From: Prochlorococcus sp. AG-459-B06
GTDB taxonomy: Bacteria; Cyanobacteriota; Cyanobacteriia; PCC-6307; Cyanobiaceae
Assembly (NCBI GenBank): GCA_003209475.1
Contig: QCQY01000013.1
Location: 1 to 35,778 of the forward strand
Direction: 5' to 3'
Length of the DNA: 35,778 nucleotides
The notes under the pieces are model-generated. The model ran no database searches. It worked only from the letters and a program-made list of their open reading frames with translations, and had not been told where the DNA came from. Both the position numbers and the translations under genes were made by a program. Within the stretch, counting starts at the first letter, position 1. Every line of letters begins with the position of its first letter. This document shows, piece by piece, positions 1 through 8,217 of this stretch.

Positions 1-5
1 CAAAA

Positions 6-224
6 ATGAATCCACCAAATTTAACTAATCAGCAACTAAGTGAATTAGATTCTTTATTTGAATTAGTAAGTCAACGTCAAAAAAAAGATTTTGGAAATAT
101 TAACGCCAGCAATAAAGCATACTTTTCGGATTCTGCATCTGCTATTTTTGATTTGAAGGAGTTCTTATTTTGTCCTCCATCAAAAATACTCCATGCAAAA
201 TTTAGACTTATGGTATTTGTATAA
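6..224 (+). pseudogene. N-terminal fragment of inositol monophosphatase-family gene, fused to antisense tolC
   Basis: An ATG at base 6 opens a frame whose first 38 residues or so look like a real protein start (acidic helix, then S-Q-R-Q-K-K-D-F-G-N-I and N-K-A). I recall this pattern from the start of cyanobacterial inositol monophosphatase-like phosphatases, where N-K-A is followed by D-G-T and a metal-binding region. Here, from about base 119, the frame reads into the complement of the TolC-like gene and stops at 224, so no catalytic residue is present. The remainder is out-of-frame noise. Either the gene lost its 3' part through a deletion, or the join is an assembly or amplification artefact at the contig end. 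Family assignment rests on memory of a short N-terminal pattern and is tentative. Confidence 0.45.
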
Positions 225-1198
225 TTAGATCCAGATTTTTCAGAGTCGATATTAGTTGCTAGAGAGTCGCCCTTTGAAAATGTACTAGATAATGAATTAC
301 TGATATAGATATTTGGCTTATTTTGAGCTAAAAAGCTTTCTGCTTGGCTCTTTTTGATTGATTTTTGAAGAATAAGGTTTTTTAAGGAAAGATTTTTATC
401 CAAACCCTCATTAATATTCTTATTCAATTTATGATTCCAAAACCCTATAAGATTTTGCTCTTTATTAGTTTCAAAATCTCCCTTAACATTAAGAATCTCT
501 TTAAGAGAAATTTTATTAATTTCATGTTCTATTTTCTTTTCATTAAGTGATTGTTTATCTCGAGATAATTGAGCTTCTGCTTCAAGAACTTCAAATTTTG
601 TACCAATTCCAGCATCTAGCTTAGCTATAGCATTTTCTAAACTTGTAATTGATAAATCAAGTGTGAATTTTTTATTTTGAATATCTTCATATGACTTTTT
701 GTATTTGTGATATCTGATTCTTGCTTCTTGAGTTAAATCTTTTTTCTTAATCTCATAATTATTTTCTGCAATTTTGTAATTTGTTTTGGCAATTTTAATT
801 TCAGATCCTCTTAGCGGGGCAATTACATCCCATTTAATATTCAAGGAGGGATTAGCCGTAAATTGTGATGTTTTTAAAGTAGGTGAATTGCTATTGTACT
901 TTTTACCTGCGACATATTTTGGTAACCCATTGGCTTGAAAATCTAAGGATGGGTATCTTTTAGCAATTTGACTGGAAAGATTAAAGCTTGCAGAGGCTAC
1001 TAGGTTTTGTAATGATTTTAATTCTTGATTATTTAATACAAGTTTTTCTATTTCTTGATAATTAATAAAAGTAATATTTGATTTTTCTTCTAAAACATTA
1101 TCAATGTAATTTTTTGTTTCGCTCGATAGAACATTAAAGGTATTCATACCTAGAGTAAGCGGCAATAATAAGAAAGGATTTATTACTCTTCTAAGCAT
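77..1198 (-). CDS. TolC-family outer membrane efflux protein, C-terminally truncated
   Basis: TolC-like proteins form the outer-membrane channel of type I secretion and RND efflux systems. The 373-aa product begins with a short basic and hydrophobic segment, a likely signal peptide (residues 1-27). Long helical stretches rich in Lys, Glu, Asn and Ala follow, including A-K-L-D-A-G-I-G-T near residue 195 with E-A-E-A-Q-L. The second-half motif W-S-I-F-D-G-G-Q sits near residue 337. Family members run to about 430-500 aa, with a second long helical hairpin after this motif. Here the homologous part stops at E-K-Y-A-L, and the last 13 or so residues are unrelated, so the second hairpin is lost. 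The protein is probably non-functional if the junction is real. The partner pump is not in the window. Confidence 0.8.
   Translation of the reverse strand: MLRRVINPFLLLPLTLGMNTFNVLSSETKNYIDNVLEEKSNITFINYQEIEKLVLNNQELKSLQNLVASASFNLSSQIAKRYPSLDFQANGLPKYVAGKKYNSNSPTLKTSQFTANPSLNIKWDVIAPLRGSEIKIAKTNYKIAENNYEIKKKDLTQEARIRYHKYKKSYEDIQNKKFTLDLSITSLENAIAKLDAGIGTKFEVLEAEAQLSRDKQSLNEKKIEHEINKISLKEILNVKGDFETNKEQNLIGFWNHKLNKNINEGLDKNLSLKNLILQKSIKKSQAESFLAQNKPNIYISNSLSSTFSKGDSLATNIDSEKSGSNYTNTISLNFAWSIFDGGQNKNSFKSKIADAESEKYALLLALIFPKSFF
105..120. other. Probable deletion junction between two convergent genes
   Basis: On the plus strand, phosphatase-like coding sequence ends here. On the minus strand, TolC-like coding sequence ends here at the same bases. 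The bases TAAAGCA (113-119) could belong to either side: Lys-Ala of the plus-strand protein and Tyr-Ala-Leu of the minus-strand one. This would be a short microhomology at the join. Both genes point toward the junction, so a simple deletion that removed both 3' ends explains it without an inversion. Confidence 0.5.
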
Positions 1199-1222
1199 GT
1201 TTTACAGTTTCAAAATATTTGA

Positions 1223-2602
1223 TTAATCAATCAAAGTACTAATAATATCATTTGAATCATCAAGAACGTGAATTTTAGTATTTATTTGATTCTCAACCTC
1301 TTGAATATTTTTATCATCTAAAAATAAATCAGTATTAATTTTTAACATAATAGATGGTATGTAAACAGCTTCTCCTAAATCCTTATTTTTAAGCCCGTAA
1401 ATTAGATCTTCTCCAGTAAGAAGACCTGTAACAACTTGATCTTGACCCCAATAAATACTTGGCAAACCATATAAATTAATTGTTAATCCATTAATTAAGT
1501 TTAATTTCCTAACTGTAGGAAGTAGGGCTTCATAAACTAATTTACCAACAATCCAACTAACTTTTTTCGGCTTTTTTACTTTTTGGGGTAGGTTTTGAGT
1601 CTTCTCTCGTAATGCTTCTAGAAAGTTTCTAATAGTTCCAACTCCATTAGATTCTTGTGGCATATTTTCGTAGGTTTTGTAACTAGGTAAATTTGTACCA
1701 GCAATTAAATACCATTCGTCTGCTAGCCAACAAAAACGAGTCCCAAGAGTAATTTGTAGAGAGGCTTGAATTTTCTCTACTTGTTTTATAGTTTTTTTTG
1801 CATATTCTGGGCTTATTGATTTCAATCCATCATTTTCAGGCCTAAATTTTGTAAGTCCTACAGGAACTATTGCGACCGAAAGTACTGTTTGAGAGGTTTT
1901 TTTGTAGAATTCAGCAAGTTCTAAAATTGATTTCTCAAGAATATCTCCATCATTTATATCTGGACAAACAACAATTTGGGAATGTATTTGAATAGAGTTT
2001 TTTTCAAACCACGAAATTTGGTCAAGGATCACTCCTGCTTTTTTATTTTTTAATAATTTTTCTCTAGTTGTGGGATCAGTAGCATGAACTGAAATAAAAA
2101 GTGGGGATAGTTTTTGCATAGCGATTCTTTCCCAGTCTTCTTTTTTTAAATTCGTAAGAGTTAGATAAGAGCCATATAGGAAACTTAATCTATAATCATC
2201 ATCTTTTATATAAAGGCTTTTTCTTTTACCACTTGGCTGTTGATCAATAAAACAAAATGGACATCTATTATTGCATTGCTTGATTGAATCAAATAATGCA
2301 TCTTTAAAATTTATACCTAAATTAACGTCTTGATCTTTTTCAATATTTATATTGTGAATTTCATGATTTTTATCTAAAACTGATATTTCTAAAATTTCTT
2401 CACTAATTAAAATCTGATAATCAATTAAATCTCTTGGTTTTTTCCCATTGATACTAATAATCGAATCACCCGATTCAAATCCTATTTCTTGAGCAATGGA
2501 ATTAGATTCAATACTTTCGATTTCTGCAGGATTTATTCTATAAGTAATATTAGGAACCAAAAGATCATTAGGATCTTCTGTGTAATTAATTTCTTGCCAC
2601 AC
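1223..2602 (-). CDS. Cyanobacterial radical-SAM Fe-S protein, DUF512 family
   Basis: The 459-aa protein has a PDZ-like N-terminal domain (about residues 25-80, with G-F-E-S-G-D-S-I-I-S-I-N-G). A radical-SAM-type cysteine cluster C-x3-C-x2-C follows at C110, C114 and C117, within C-N-N-R-C-P-F-C-F. The C-terminal half matches DUF512. Cyanobacteria carry this as a conserved Fe-S protein (TIGR03279 type) with no assigned substrate, so no reaction is claimed. The start is GTG at 2602, giving M-W-Q-E-I-N. The gene lies 24 bp downstream of the tolC start on the same strand, and in the same order of transcription precedes tolC, so the two could be co-transcribed. Confidence 0.85.
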   Translation of the reverse strand: MWQEINYTEDPNDLLVPNITYRINPAEIESIESNSIAQEIGFESGDSIISINGKKPRDLIDYQILISEEILEISVLDKNHEIHNINIEKDQDVNLGINFKDALFDSIKQCNNRCPFCFIDQQPSGKRKSLYIKDDDYRLSFLYGSYLTLTNLKKEDWERIAMQKLSPLFISVHATDPTTREKLLKNKKAGVILDQISWFEKNSIQIHSQIVVCPDINDGDILEKSILELAEFYKKTSQTVLSVAIVPVGLTKFRPENDGLKSISPEYAKKTIKQVEKIQASLQITLGTRFCWLADEWYLIAGTNLPSYKTYENMPQESNGVGTIRNFLEALREKTQNLPQKVKKPKKVSWIVGKLVYEALLPTVRKLNLINGLTINLYGLPSIYWGQDQVVTGLLTGEDLIYGLKNKDLGEAVYIPSIMLKINTDLFLDDKNIQEVENQINTKIHVLDDSNDIISTLID

Positions 2603-2648
2603 AATTTAAGGTCAAATACTCTTATGCATATTTATTCTAATCTTATAT

Positions 2649-2762
2649 ATGACTCAAAGTGTATTAAATACTTTTAAAAAACTAAATATAGGTGTGAAAT
2701 TATGGGCCTTTAATTTATTAAAATATGGCATTCGCAGTTTTCTAAAACACGATTTAGATTAA
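2649..2762 (+). CDS. Candidate 37-residue small protein
   Basis: This short frame starts at ATG 2649 and ends at TAA 2760-2762. It encodes one mostly amphipathic to hydrophobic helix (I-G-V-K-L-W-A-F-N-L-L-K-Y-G-I-R-S-F-L) with net positive charge. It lies upstream of the DUF3120 gene in the same frame but separated from it by two stops, with no obvious Shine-Dalgarno. I do not recognise it. The composition is protein-like rather than random, but a chance frame of this length is quite possible in AT-rich DNA. Confidence 0.3.
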   Translation: MTQSVLNTFKKLNIGVKLWAFNLLKYGIRSFLKHDLD

Positions 2763-2780
2763 TTAAAATAACCTTTTTCA

Positions 2781-3548
2781 TTGAAAGAATTAATTACAAA
2801 AAATTCAGAAGTAAAAGATAAATTCAACTATGAATCTCATAAGACAGTTGATTCATACGAAAATAGTTTTTTATCAAATCCTATATCTTTAAGATTGTGG
2901 TCTTCTTTTTTTGTAATTTTACCTATTTTTGTTCAAGCTCCTTGGGTTAGATTAGAACCAATAAGTGCTCTTTGTTTTACTTTTGTTATTATCTTAATTG
3001 CAATTGTTTTGAATCAGAAAGGATCAAATAAGTGGTTTATTGTCAGTTCATTATTGCTTGGTGTATCAGGTAGTTGGCTGGGTGGATGTTTGTTCTGGGG
3101 ATGGTTAAGCCCATTTCCTATCCTACACATACCTGTTGAAGCTGTAGTTCTCCCATTAGCTTTAATTGGATTTGGTACTAATTGGAAAATAGGTTCAAGT
3201 TTTTATATCTCTTCTTTATTTGGAACTGCAGCTACTGATATTACAATATTTTTAATCGGAATCATGGATCAATGGAGACAGGTTATTACAGCAGACTCTG
3301 AAACTGCACCCCAAATTCTCCAAAAAACCTCAGAGAATCTTATCCAAATAAAATCATTATCTATTATTGTTTTTATTGCTCTTATACTTTGGTTTATTTC
3401 AAAAGAAATTTTAGAATCTGCGACAATTAATACTACTAGTGGTAAAGCACTCTTAGTTTCTAGTTACGTAATTCAAACGACTTTAATTGTTGATGGTATT
3501 TTTATTGTTTTAGCAATTCTGCAACCAACTTTTAGTGGCTTGGTTTAA
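2781..3548 (+). CDS. DUF3120 family integral membrane protein
   Basis: This 255-aa protein has about six hydrophobic segments: near residues 38-55, 60-80, 85-105, 118-140, 190-208 and 228-250. Conserved-looking features are V-Q-A-P-W-V-R-L-E-P and the Trp/Gly-rich G-S-W-L-G-G-C-L-F-W-G-W. I recognise it as the cyanobacterial DUF3120 family, whose function is unknown. The only plausible start is TTG 2781, since the frame is closed at 2769 and has no Met before residue 160. Its stop shares one base with the nadB start (TAATG), so the two are likely translationally coupled. That coupling does not by itself imply a role in NAD synthesis. Confidence 0.75.
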   Translation: MKELITKNSEVKDKFNYESHKTVDSYENSFLSNPISLRLWSSFFVILPIFVQAPWVRLEPISALCFTFVIILIAIVLNQKGSNKWFIVSSLLLGVSGSWLGGCLFWGWLSPFPILHIPVEAVVLPLALIGFGTNWKIGSSFYISSLFGTAATDITIFLIGIMDQWRQVITADSETAPQILQKTSENLIQIKSLSIIVFIALILWFISKEILESATINTTSGKALLVSSYVIQTTLIVDGIFIVLAILQPTFSGLV

Positions 3549-5215
3549 TGTTAAGGCCTCCATTTTCGCAAGAACCAATTCCATTAAATAATTGGGACGT
3601 TGTCGTAATTGGCGCAGGAGCTGCTGGCCTTATGACTTGTCTTGAATTACCTGAGAATTTAAAAGTTCTCCTTTTAAATAGGAATACTAGCAAGATATCT
3701 TCTAGTCGATGGGCTCAAGGAGGAATAGCATCTGTTGTTAGACAAGATGATTCATTCGATCTTCACGCAGATGATACTTTAAAAGCAGGTGATGGCCTTT
3801 GTGATTTTCAAGCTGTAGAAATGCTGGTTAAAGAAGCTCCAGGTTGCGTCAATAGGTTGCAGAATTTAGGGATGATTTTTGACCAAAGTTCTGATCAATT
3901 AGCCACTACTTTAGAAGCAGCCCATTCTCGACGAAGAGTTTTGCATGTTAAAGATCGTACTGGAAGAGCATTAGTTGAAGTTCTAGAAGATCATATTGAA
4001 AATAAAAAAAATGTTCTTCACTGTAGAGGTGTAAGAGTAACTGAACTTTTTGTTGACAATGACGAATGTAAAGGAGTTCAGGTTCTTGATGGAGCAAATT
4101 TATATTGGATTCGATCAAGAGCTGTTGTTTTAGCTACAGGTGGGGGCGGGCATTTATTTACTAATACAACAAATCCTGCTCAATCTTCTGGAGAAGGAAT
4201 TGCTCTTGCTTGGAAGGCAGGCGCTGCTATCGAAGATTTAGAGTTTGTTCAATTTCATCCAACCGCTTTAAAATTTTATGGTGCACCTTGCTTCTTAATA
4301 TCTGAGGCACTTAGAGGAGAAGGAGCTATTTTAGTTGATAAAAATGGTGAAAGCCCAGTTAAAAATCTTAAAAATCGTGATTTAGCTACTAGAGATCAGG
4401 TAAGTAGAGCAATTATGAAAAATATGCATGATAATAATGTAGATTACGTTGGCTTAGATCTTCGGTATATTGACCCAGAAAAAATTGTAGAGCGCTTCCC
4501 CACGATCTTAAGTCGATGTCAGGAATATGGCGTTAACCCTCTAAATGAGGTTATTCCTGTAGCTCCTGCAGCTCATTATTGGATGGGAGGCGTTAAAACT
4601 GATTTAAATGCATCTTCAACAAGAAAAGGATTATATGCTGTTGGAGAAGTTGCTTCTACAGGTGTGCATGGTGCTAATAGACTGGCAAGTAATTCACTGA
4701 TGGAGTGTCTTGTTTTTGCAAGAAAAATGTCTTCAATTGTTTTGAATGACCTTTCTAAATCTGAAAAATTTGATAGATCATTTCAAGAGTTTGATATTGA
4801 AGATCCTAAAGAAGATCAAATTTCTAGAATTGCTGAAAAAATAGATGAACTAAGAAAACTATGTTGGTTAAATTTAGGTGTATCTAGAAATAAGGTAAAT
4901 ATGAGTAAATTTTTACATAATATTCAAGCTGATATTTATCAATTACAAAAAAATGCTCTACTAAGTTCTCTTGAAAAAATAAAATTTCATCAAAAAATAA
5001 AACTTAGTGAACGCAATAGGAGAGCATTAAATCTTTTGCTTGATTTAAAGAATAGACAAATAACCACCATAACTTTATTAAAAGCTTGTCTATTTAGAGA
5101 AGAAAGTAGAGGAGGGCACTATAGAGATGATTTCCCTGATAAAGAGAAAAATTGGGAATGCCATACTAGACAACAGTTAGATCAAAAAATTCAAAAAAGA
5201 TTTATTAAAAATTAA
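3548..5215 (+). CDS. nadB: L-aspartate oxidase
   Basis: NadB oxidises L-aspartate to iminoaspartate, the first step of de novo NAD synthesis, with NadA as the next enzyme. The 555-aa product has the FAD dinucleotide-binding motif G-A-G-A-A-G near residues 22-27 and S-S-R-W-A-Q-G-G-I-A typical of the succinate dehydrogenase/fumarate reductase flavoprotein family. It also has A-T-G-G-G-G, the substrate-site segment Q-F-H-P-T-A-L, and H-G-A-N-R-L-A-S-N-S-L near the end of the FAD domain, followed by a helical C-terminal domain. Length fits the family. It overlaps the DUF3120 stop by one base at its start and the convergent VKOR gene by 11 bases at its end. Confidence 0.95.
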   Translation: MLRPPFSQEPIPLNNWDVVVIGAGAAGLMTCLELPENLKVLLLNRNTSKISSSRWAQGGIASVVRQDDSFDLHADDTLKAGDGLCDFQAVEMLVKEAPGCVNRLQNLGMIFDQSSDQLATTLEAAHSRRRVLHVKDRTGRALVEVLEDHIENKKNVLHCRGVRVTELFVDNDECKGVQVLDGANLYWIRSRAVVLATGGGGHLFTNTTNPAQSSGEGIALAWKAGAAIEDLEFVQFHPTALKFYGAPCFLISEALRGEGAILVDKNGESPVKNLKNRDLATRDQVSRAIMKNMHDNNVDYVGLDLRYIDPEKIVERFPTILSRCQEYGVNPLNEVIPVAPAAHYWMGGVKTDLNASSTRKGLYAVGEVASTGVHGANRLASNSLMECLVFARKMSSIVLNDLSKSEKFDRSFQEFDIEDPKEDQISRIAEKIDELRKLCWLNLGVSRNKVNMSKFLHNIQADIYQLQKNALLSSLEKIKFHQKIKLSERNRRALNLLLDLKNRQITTITLLKACLFREESRGGHYRDDFPDKEKNWECHTRQQLDQKIQKRFIKN

Positions 5216-6140
5216 GATCTCCCTGATAGTCGGTTTTTGATGCTAAATCATTCAAGTCAAGCGTACCACTAATTATTTCTCCATTTATTTCCCAAGAAGG
5301 AAATCCACTGATTCCTTTCGTTTGGCATAGCTCATACTTATTCTCTTTACCATCTTTAGCACATTCAACTACTTTTAATTCCTTAACTGCTTCCTTACCA
5401 AATAATTGTTTCTGATCGTGGCAATGCGGGCACCAGTATGCACTATACATAACAATATTGTTTTCACTTAAAAATTTTGCAAACTTTACTTTCTGGGGAG
5501 AGCTTGAAGTGGTTATTGTTGGCGATACATTTTCAGTTGTGCCTGCAACGTCAATAGCAATAGAAGGGTCAACGTTTGTTGACCAAATTAAGCCCCCCAG
5601 CAGGACACTAATGGCTACAATGAAACCTCTGAAAATCATAGGTTCTCTACTTTCGAACTTTGCTCCAATCATAGAAATTATAAAGATAGAAAACGATAAA
5701 ATTGCTGAAAGTATACAAAAAAAGCAATATGCTTGAATCTTAAAAAACATTATATTTATCAATAAAAAGCTAAATGTTGATGACGCACAAGAAATTAGAA
5801 ATACTAACCACCATAAAAACTTATTTAGTTTTTCTTTTGGGGAAATTAAATTAAGCGAGAGTATTATTGTGATAACTAATATTGATAAATATGTTATAAA
5901 TCCAGCTAATGATAGAGGTATATTAACTTGATTATTTTCAAATAAAGTACCCCAAGGACTATTTAAAACTGTTTCACAACCATTTTGTATCCCAGGGCAT
6001 GAAAGCGAAGTAAATAATCCCCAGTTTTTTAAAGTAATCGAACCTGTATCAACTATGCCTATAGTGCTAAGAATTGCGATTATGATTTTTGGCCATTTCA
6101 AATCTTTTTTATTTCTTCTGTTTAAAGTCTTAAGGGCCAT
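5205..6140 (-). CDS. VKOR-thioredoxin fusion protein (disulfide bond formation)
   Basis: The protein is a bacterial vitamin K epoxide reductase homologue fused to a thioredoxin-like domain. It would transfer electrons from periplasmic or lumenal thiols to quinone and so make protein disulfides. In its 311 aa, a first membrane segment (about 17-35) precedes a loop cysteine pair, C48 and C55. Further segments follow near 74-98, 108-132, 140-160 and 170-190, and the active-site C-F-F-C is at C139 and C142. The C-terminal domain (about 215-305) carries C-P-H-C (C237, C240) and two more cysteines, C260 and C272. All expected redox cysteines are present. In cyanobacteria this protein has been linked to photosystem assembly. 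It converges on nadB with an 11-base overlap. Confidence 0.92.
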   Translation of the reverse strand: MALKTLNRRNKKDLKWPKIIIAILSTIGIVDTGSITLKNWGLFTSLSCPGIQNGCETVLNSPWGTLFENNQVNIPLSLAGFITYLSILVITIILSLNLISPKEKLNKFLWWLVFLISCASSTFSFLLINIMFFKIQAYCFFCILSAILSFSIFIISMIGAKFESREPMIFRGFIVAISVLLGGLIWSTNVDPSIAIDVAGTTENVSPTITTSSSPQKVKFAKFLSENNIVMYSAYWCPHCHDQKQLFGKEAVKELKVVECAKDGKENKYELCQTKGISGFPSWEINGEIISGTLDLNDLASKTDYQGDLNF

Positions 6141-6244
6141 GCAAAAGAAAGTTTGTTATTTACATTATTTATTCTAATATTATCTTGGCATGAGAGTTAT
6201 ATACGAAATGCTGTTTAAATCTTTTAATTCTTATTTTTCAAGTT

Positions 6245-7609
6245 GTGAAACAAAATAGTCTCAATGTAAAAGAAAAAAAACTATCTAAGGTTGCATTCAG
6301 TCATGTTGGTTGTGAGAAAAATCTTGTTGATACTGAGCATATGCAAGGCTTGTTAGATAAAGAGGGTTATGAAGTTGACAGTAATATAAAGGATGCAAAT
6401 GTTGTTGTTGTAAATACTTGCAGTTTTATTGAAACAGCTAGAGAAGAATCTATTAGAAAAATTCTAGAATATACAAATCAAGGAAAGGAAGTAATAGTTG
6501 CAGGCTGTATGGCTCAGCATTTTAAAGATGAGCTTATAAAAGAAATCCCTGAAATAAAAGGTTTGGTTGGAACAGGAGATTATCAAAAGATAGCCAAGGT
6601 TTTAGACAGAGTAGAAAATGGGGAAATCGTTAATGAAGTTTCAAAAATACCTGAATTTATTGCAGATGAGGAAATGCCACGTTTTGTAGATAAAAATAAA
6701 TTTGTTGCTTATCTTCGTATTGCTGAAGGCTGCAACTATAATTGCGCTTTTTGTATTATTCCTAAGTTGAGAGGTCCTCAAAGAAGTAGAACAATAAAAT
6801 CTATAGTTTCAGAAGCCAAAAGTCTTGCAAAAAAGGGTATTCAAGAAATCATATTAATTAGTCAAATAACAACTAATTATGGTCAAGATATTTATGGAAA
6901 ACCATCATTAGCCAAACTTTTGAATGAGCTTTCTAAAGTTCCAATTCCTTGGATAAGGATACATTATGCTTATCCAACAGGTTTAACTGATGAAGTTATT
7001 AGAGCTTTCAAAGATTCAAAGAATATAGTGCCTTACTTTGATTTACCACTTCAGCATAGTCATCCAAATGTGTTGAAGAGTATGAATAGACCTTGGCAAG
7101 CTTCTTTGAATGAATCAATTTTGGAGAAAATTAGAGAAGAAATTCCATCTGCTGTATTAAGAACTAGTCTCATTGTTGGTTTCCCAGGAGAAAAAAAAGA
7201 ACATTTTGAACATCTTCTCGAATTTTTGGATAGGCACAAATTTGATCATGTGGGAGTGTTTATTTTTTCTCCTGAGGAAGGAACTACAGCTTTTCATTTA
7301 CAAAATAAAGTATCTCCAGATGTTGCAGAGGCAAGAAAAGATAACGTTATTTCAGTTCAACAAAATATCTCTAAAGATAAAAATCAGACATATGTTGGTT
7401 CAAAAATGAAGATTTTGGTAGAGAAAATATCTGACAATAACGAATTAATAGGTCGGTCCTATAATTTCGCTCCTGAAATTGACGGAACTGTAATTTTATC
7501 TGTTAAAGATAAAATTGATTTGAAAAATTATATTGGTAAATTTGTTGAAGCAAATATTTCTTTTGCGGATGAATATGATTTGTATGGAGAGACTATTAAA
7601 ATTTTGTAG
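6245..7609 (+). CDS. rimO: Ribosomal protein S12 methylthiotransferase
   Basis: RimO adds a methylthio group to an aspartate of ribosomal protein S12 using two Fe-S clusters. The 454-aa protein shows the MTTase N-terminal domain with cluster cysteines C23, C59 and C88. The radical-SAM motif C-N-Y-N-C-A-F-C gives C163, C167 and C170, and a C-terminal TRAM-like region starts near residue 385. [10 protein letters not shown] and [11 protein letters not shown] are typical of the family. The start is GTG 6245, which leaves a 14-residue lead before K-V-A-F. I favour RimO over MiaB from the N-terminal G-C-E-K-N-L-V-D pattern. Confidence 0.93.
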   Translation: MKQNSLNVKEKKLSKVAFSHVGCEKNLVDTEHMQGLLDKEGYEVDSNIKDANVVVVNTCSFIETAREESIRKILEYTNQGKEVIVAGCMAQHFKDELIKEIPEIKGLVGTGDYQKIAKVLDRVENGEIVNEVSKIPEFIADEEMPRFVDKNKFVAYLRIAEGCNYNCAFCIIPKLRGPQRSRTIKSIVSEAKSLAKKGIQEIILISQITTNYGQDIYGKPSLAKLLNELSKVPIPWIRIHYAYPTGLTDEVIRAFKDSKNIVPYFDLPLQHSHPNVLKSMNRPWQASLNESILEKIREEIPSAVLRTSLIVGFPGEKKEHFEHLLEFLDRHKFDHVGVFIFSPEEGTTAFHLQNKVSPDVAEARKDNVISVQQNISKDKNQTYVGSKMKILVEKISDNNELIGRSYNFAPEIDGTVILSVKDKIDLKNYIGKFVEANISFADEYDLYGETIKIL

Positions 7610-7614
7610 TTTTT

Positions 7615-7707
7615 TTAAATTAATTTAACTGCTCTTAAGAGCTTATCTAATGCGAAAGCAGCTCCAAAACCAAAACCAATAAATGCAAAATAGAAAATGA
7701 TGTTCAT
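7615..7707 (-). CDS. petL: Cytochrome b6f complex subunit PetL
   Basis: This 30-residue frame encodes one transmembrane helix (about residues 3-20) followed by a short basic tail ending in V-K-L-I. A single helix ending in K-[IL]-[KR]-L-I is the mark of PetL, the small subunit 6 of the cytochrome b6f complex, in cyanobacteria and chloroplasts. It sits five bases beyond the rimO stop, on the opposite strand, and the next minus-strand gene starts 64 bp upstream of it. Glycine- and alanine-rich helix composition (G-F-G-F-G-A-A-F-A-L) also fits. The protein is very short, so a different single-helix subunit cannot be ruled out. Confidence 0.65.
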   Translation of the reverse strand: MNIIFYFAFIGFGFGAAFALDKLLRAVKLI

Positions 7708-7771
7708 TAATTTTTTTATTTTTATTTAATTTAACATCAGATTAAAAGATTAGATTTTTTCGTTTAATTTC

Positions 7772-8158
7772 TTAATCTTGGATATAGGGTAATTTTTTGT
7801 ATAAACATTCCTCTGCTTTTTGTAGTTCCCGGCCTAAATATAGGGCATGGTCGAATCTGGTTATTAAATTATTTCTTTCTTCAGTGATCAATATTCCAAG
7901 TTGTTTCGCACTAATACCTTTAAAAACTTCATTACTAACTCTTTTATTTTGAGAGTCGCATTTGATTGGTTCATTTGTTTCTGGGTCAAGCGCATAGCCT
8001 TCCTCATCGATGTTATTTAAAAAGTGCTCTAAAATTATTTTATTTTCTTCTAAATCTACTTTTATAATAAAATAGCCATTTGGATCTAAGTCTATATATC
8101 GGTTGGATAGATTATTATCAATCTTTATTTTTTCATCTAAACTTTTACTAGAATCCAT
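7772..8158 (-). CDS. DUF4346-like conserved protein
   Basis: This soluble 128-aa protein has no signal peptide or membrane segment. Its core reads Y-I-D-L-D-P-N-G-Y-F-I-I-K-V-D (residues 21-35), then D-P-E-T-N-E-P-I, a G-I-S-A-K-Q-L-G segment, and A-L-Y-L-G-R-E-L-Q-K-A-E near the C-terminus. This order matches my memory of DUF4346, a domain also found at the end of dihydropteroate-synthase-like proteins and listed as possibly pterin-binding. That family link is from memory and unchecked. It lies on the same strand as the PTPS and RibD_C genes upstream, with the FemAB-like gene between them. Confidence 0.6.
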   Translation of the reverse strand: MDSSKSLDEKIKIDNNLSNRYIDLDPNGYFIIKVDLEENKIILEHFLNNIDEEGYALDPETNEPIKCDSQNKRVSNEVFKGISAKQLGILITEERNNLITRFDHALYLGRELQKAEECLYKKLPYIQD

Positions 8159-8217
8159 CCTTAGAAGTTAATAAAGACTATATTACTAATATAATCTTTC
8201 GTAAAGCTAAATAATTT

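Noticed and set aside
5458..5736. 92-residue plus-strand frame inside the VKOR gene
   Set aside because: It lies wholly antisense to a strongly supported gene and has no recognisable features.
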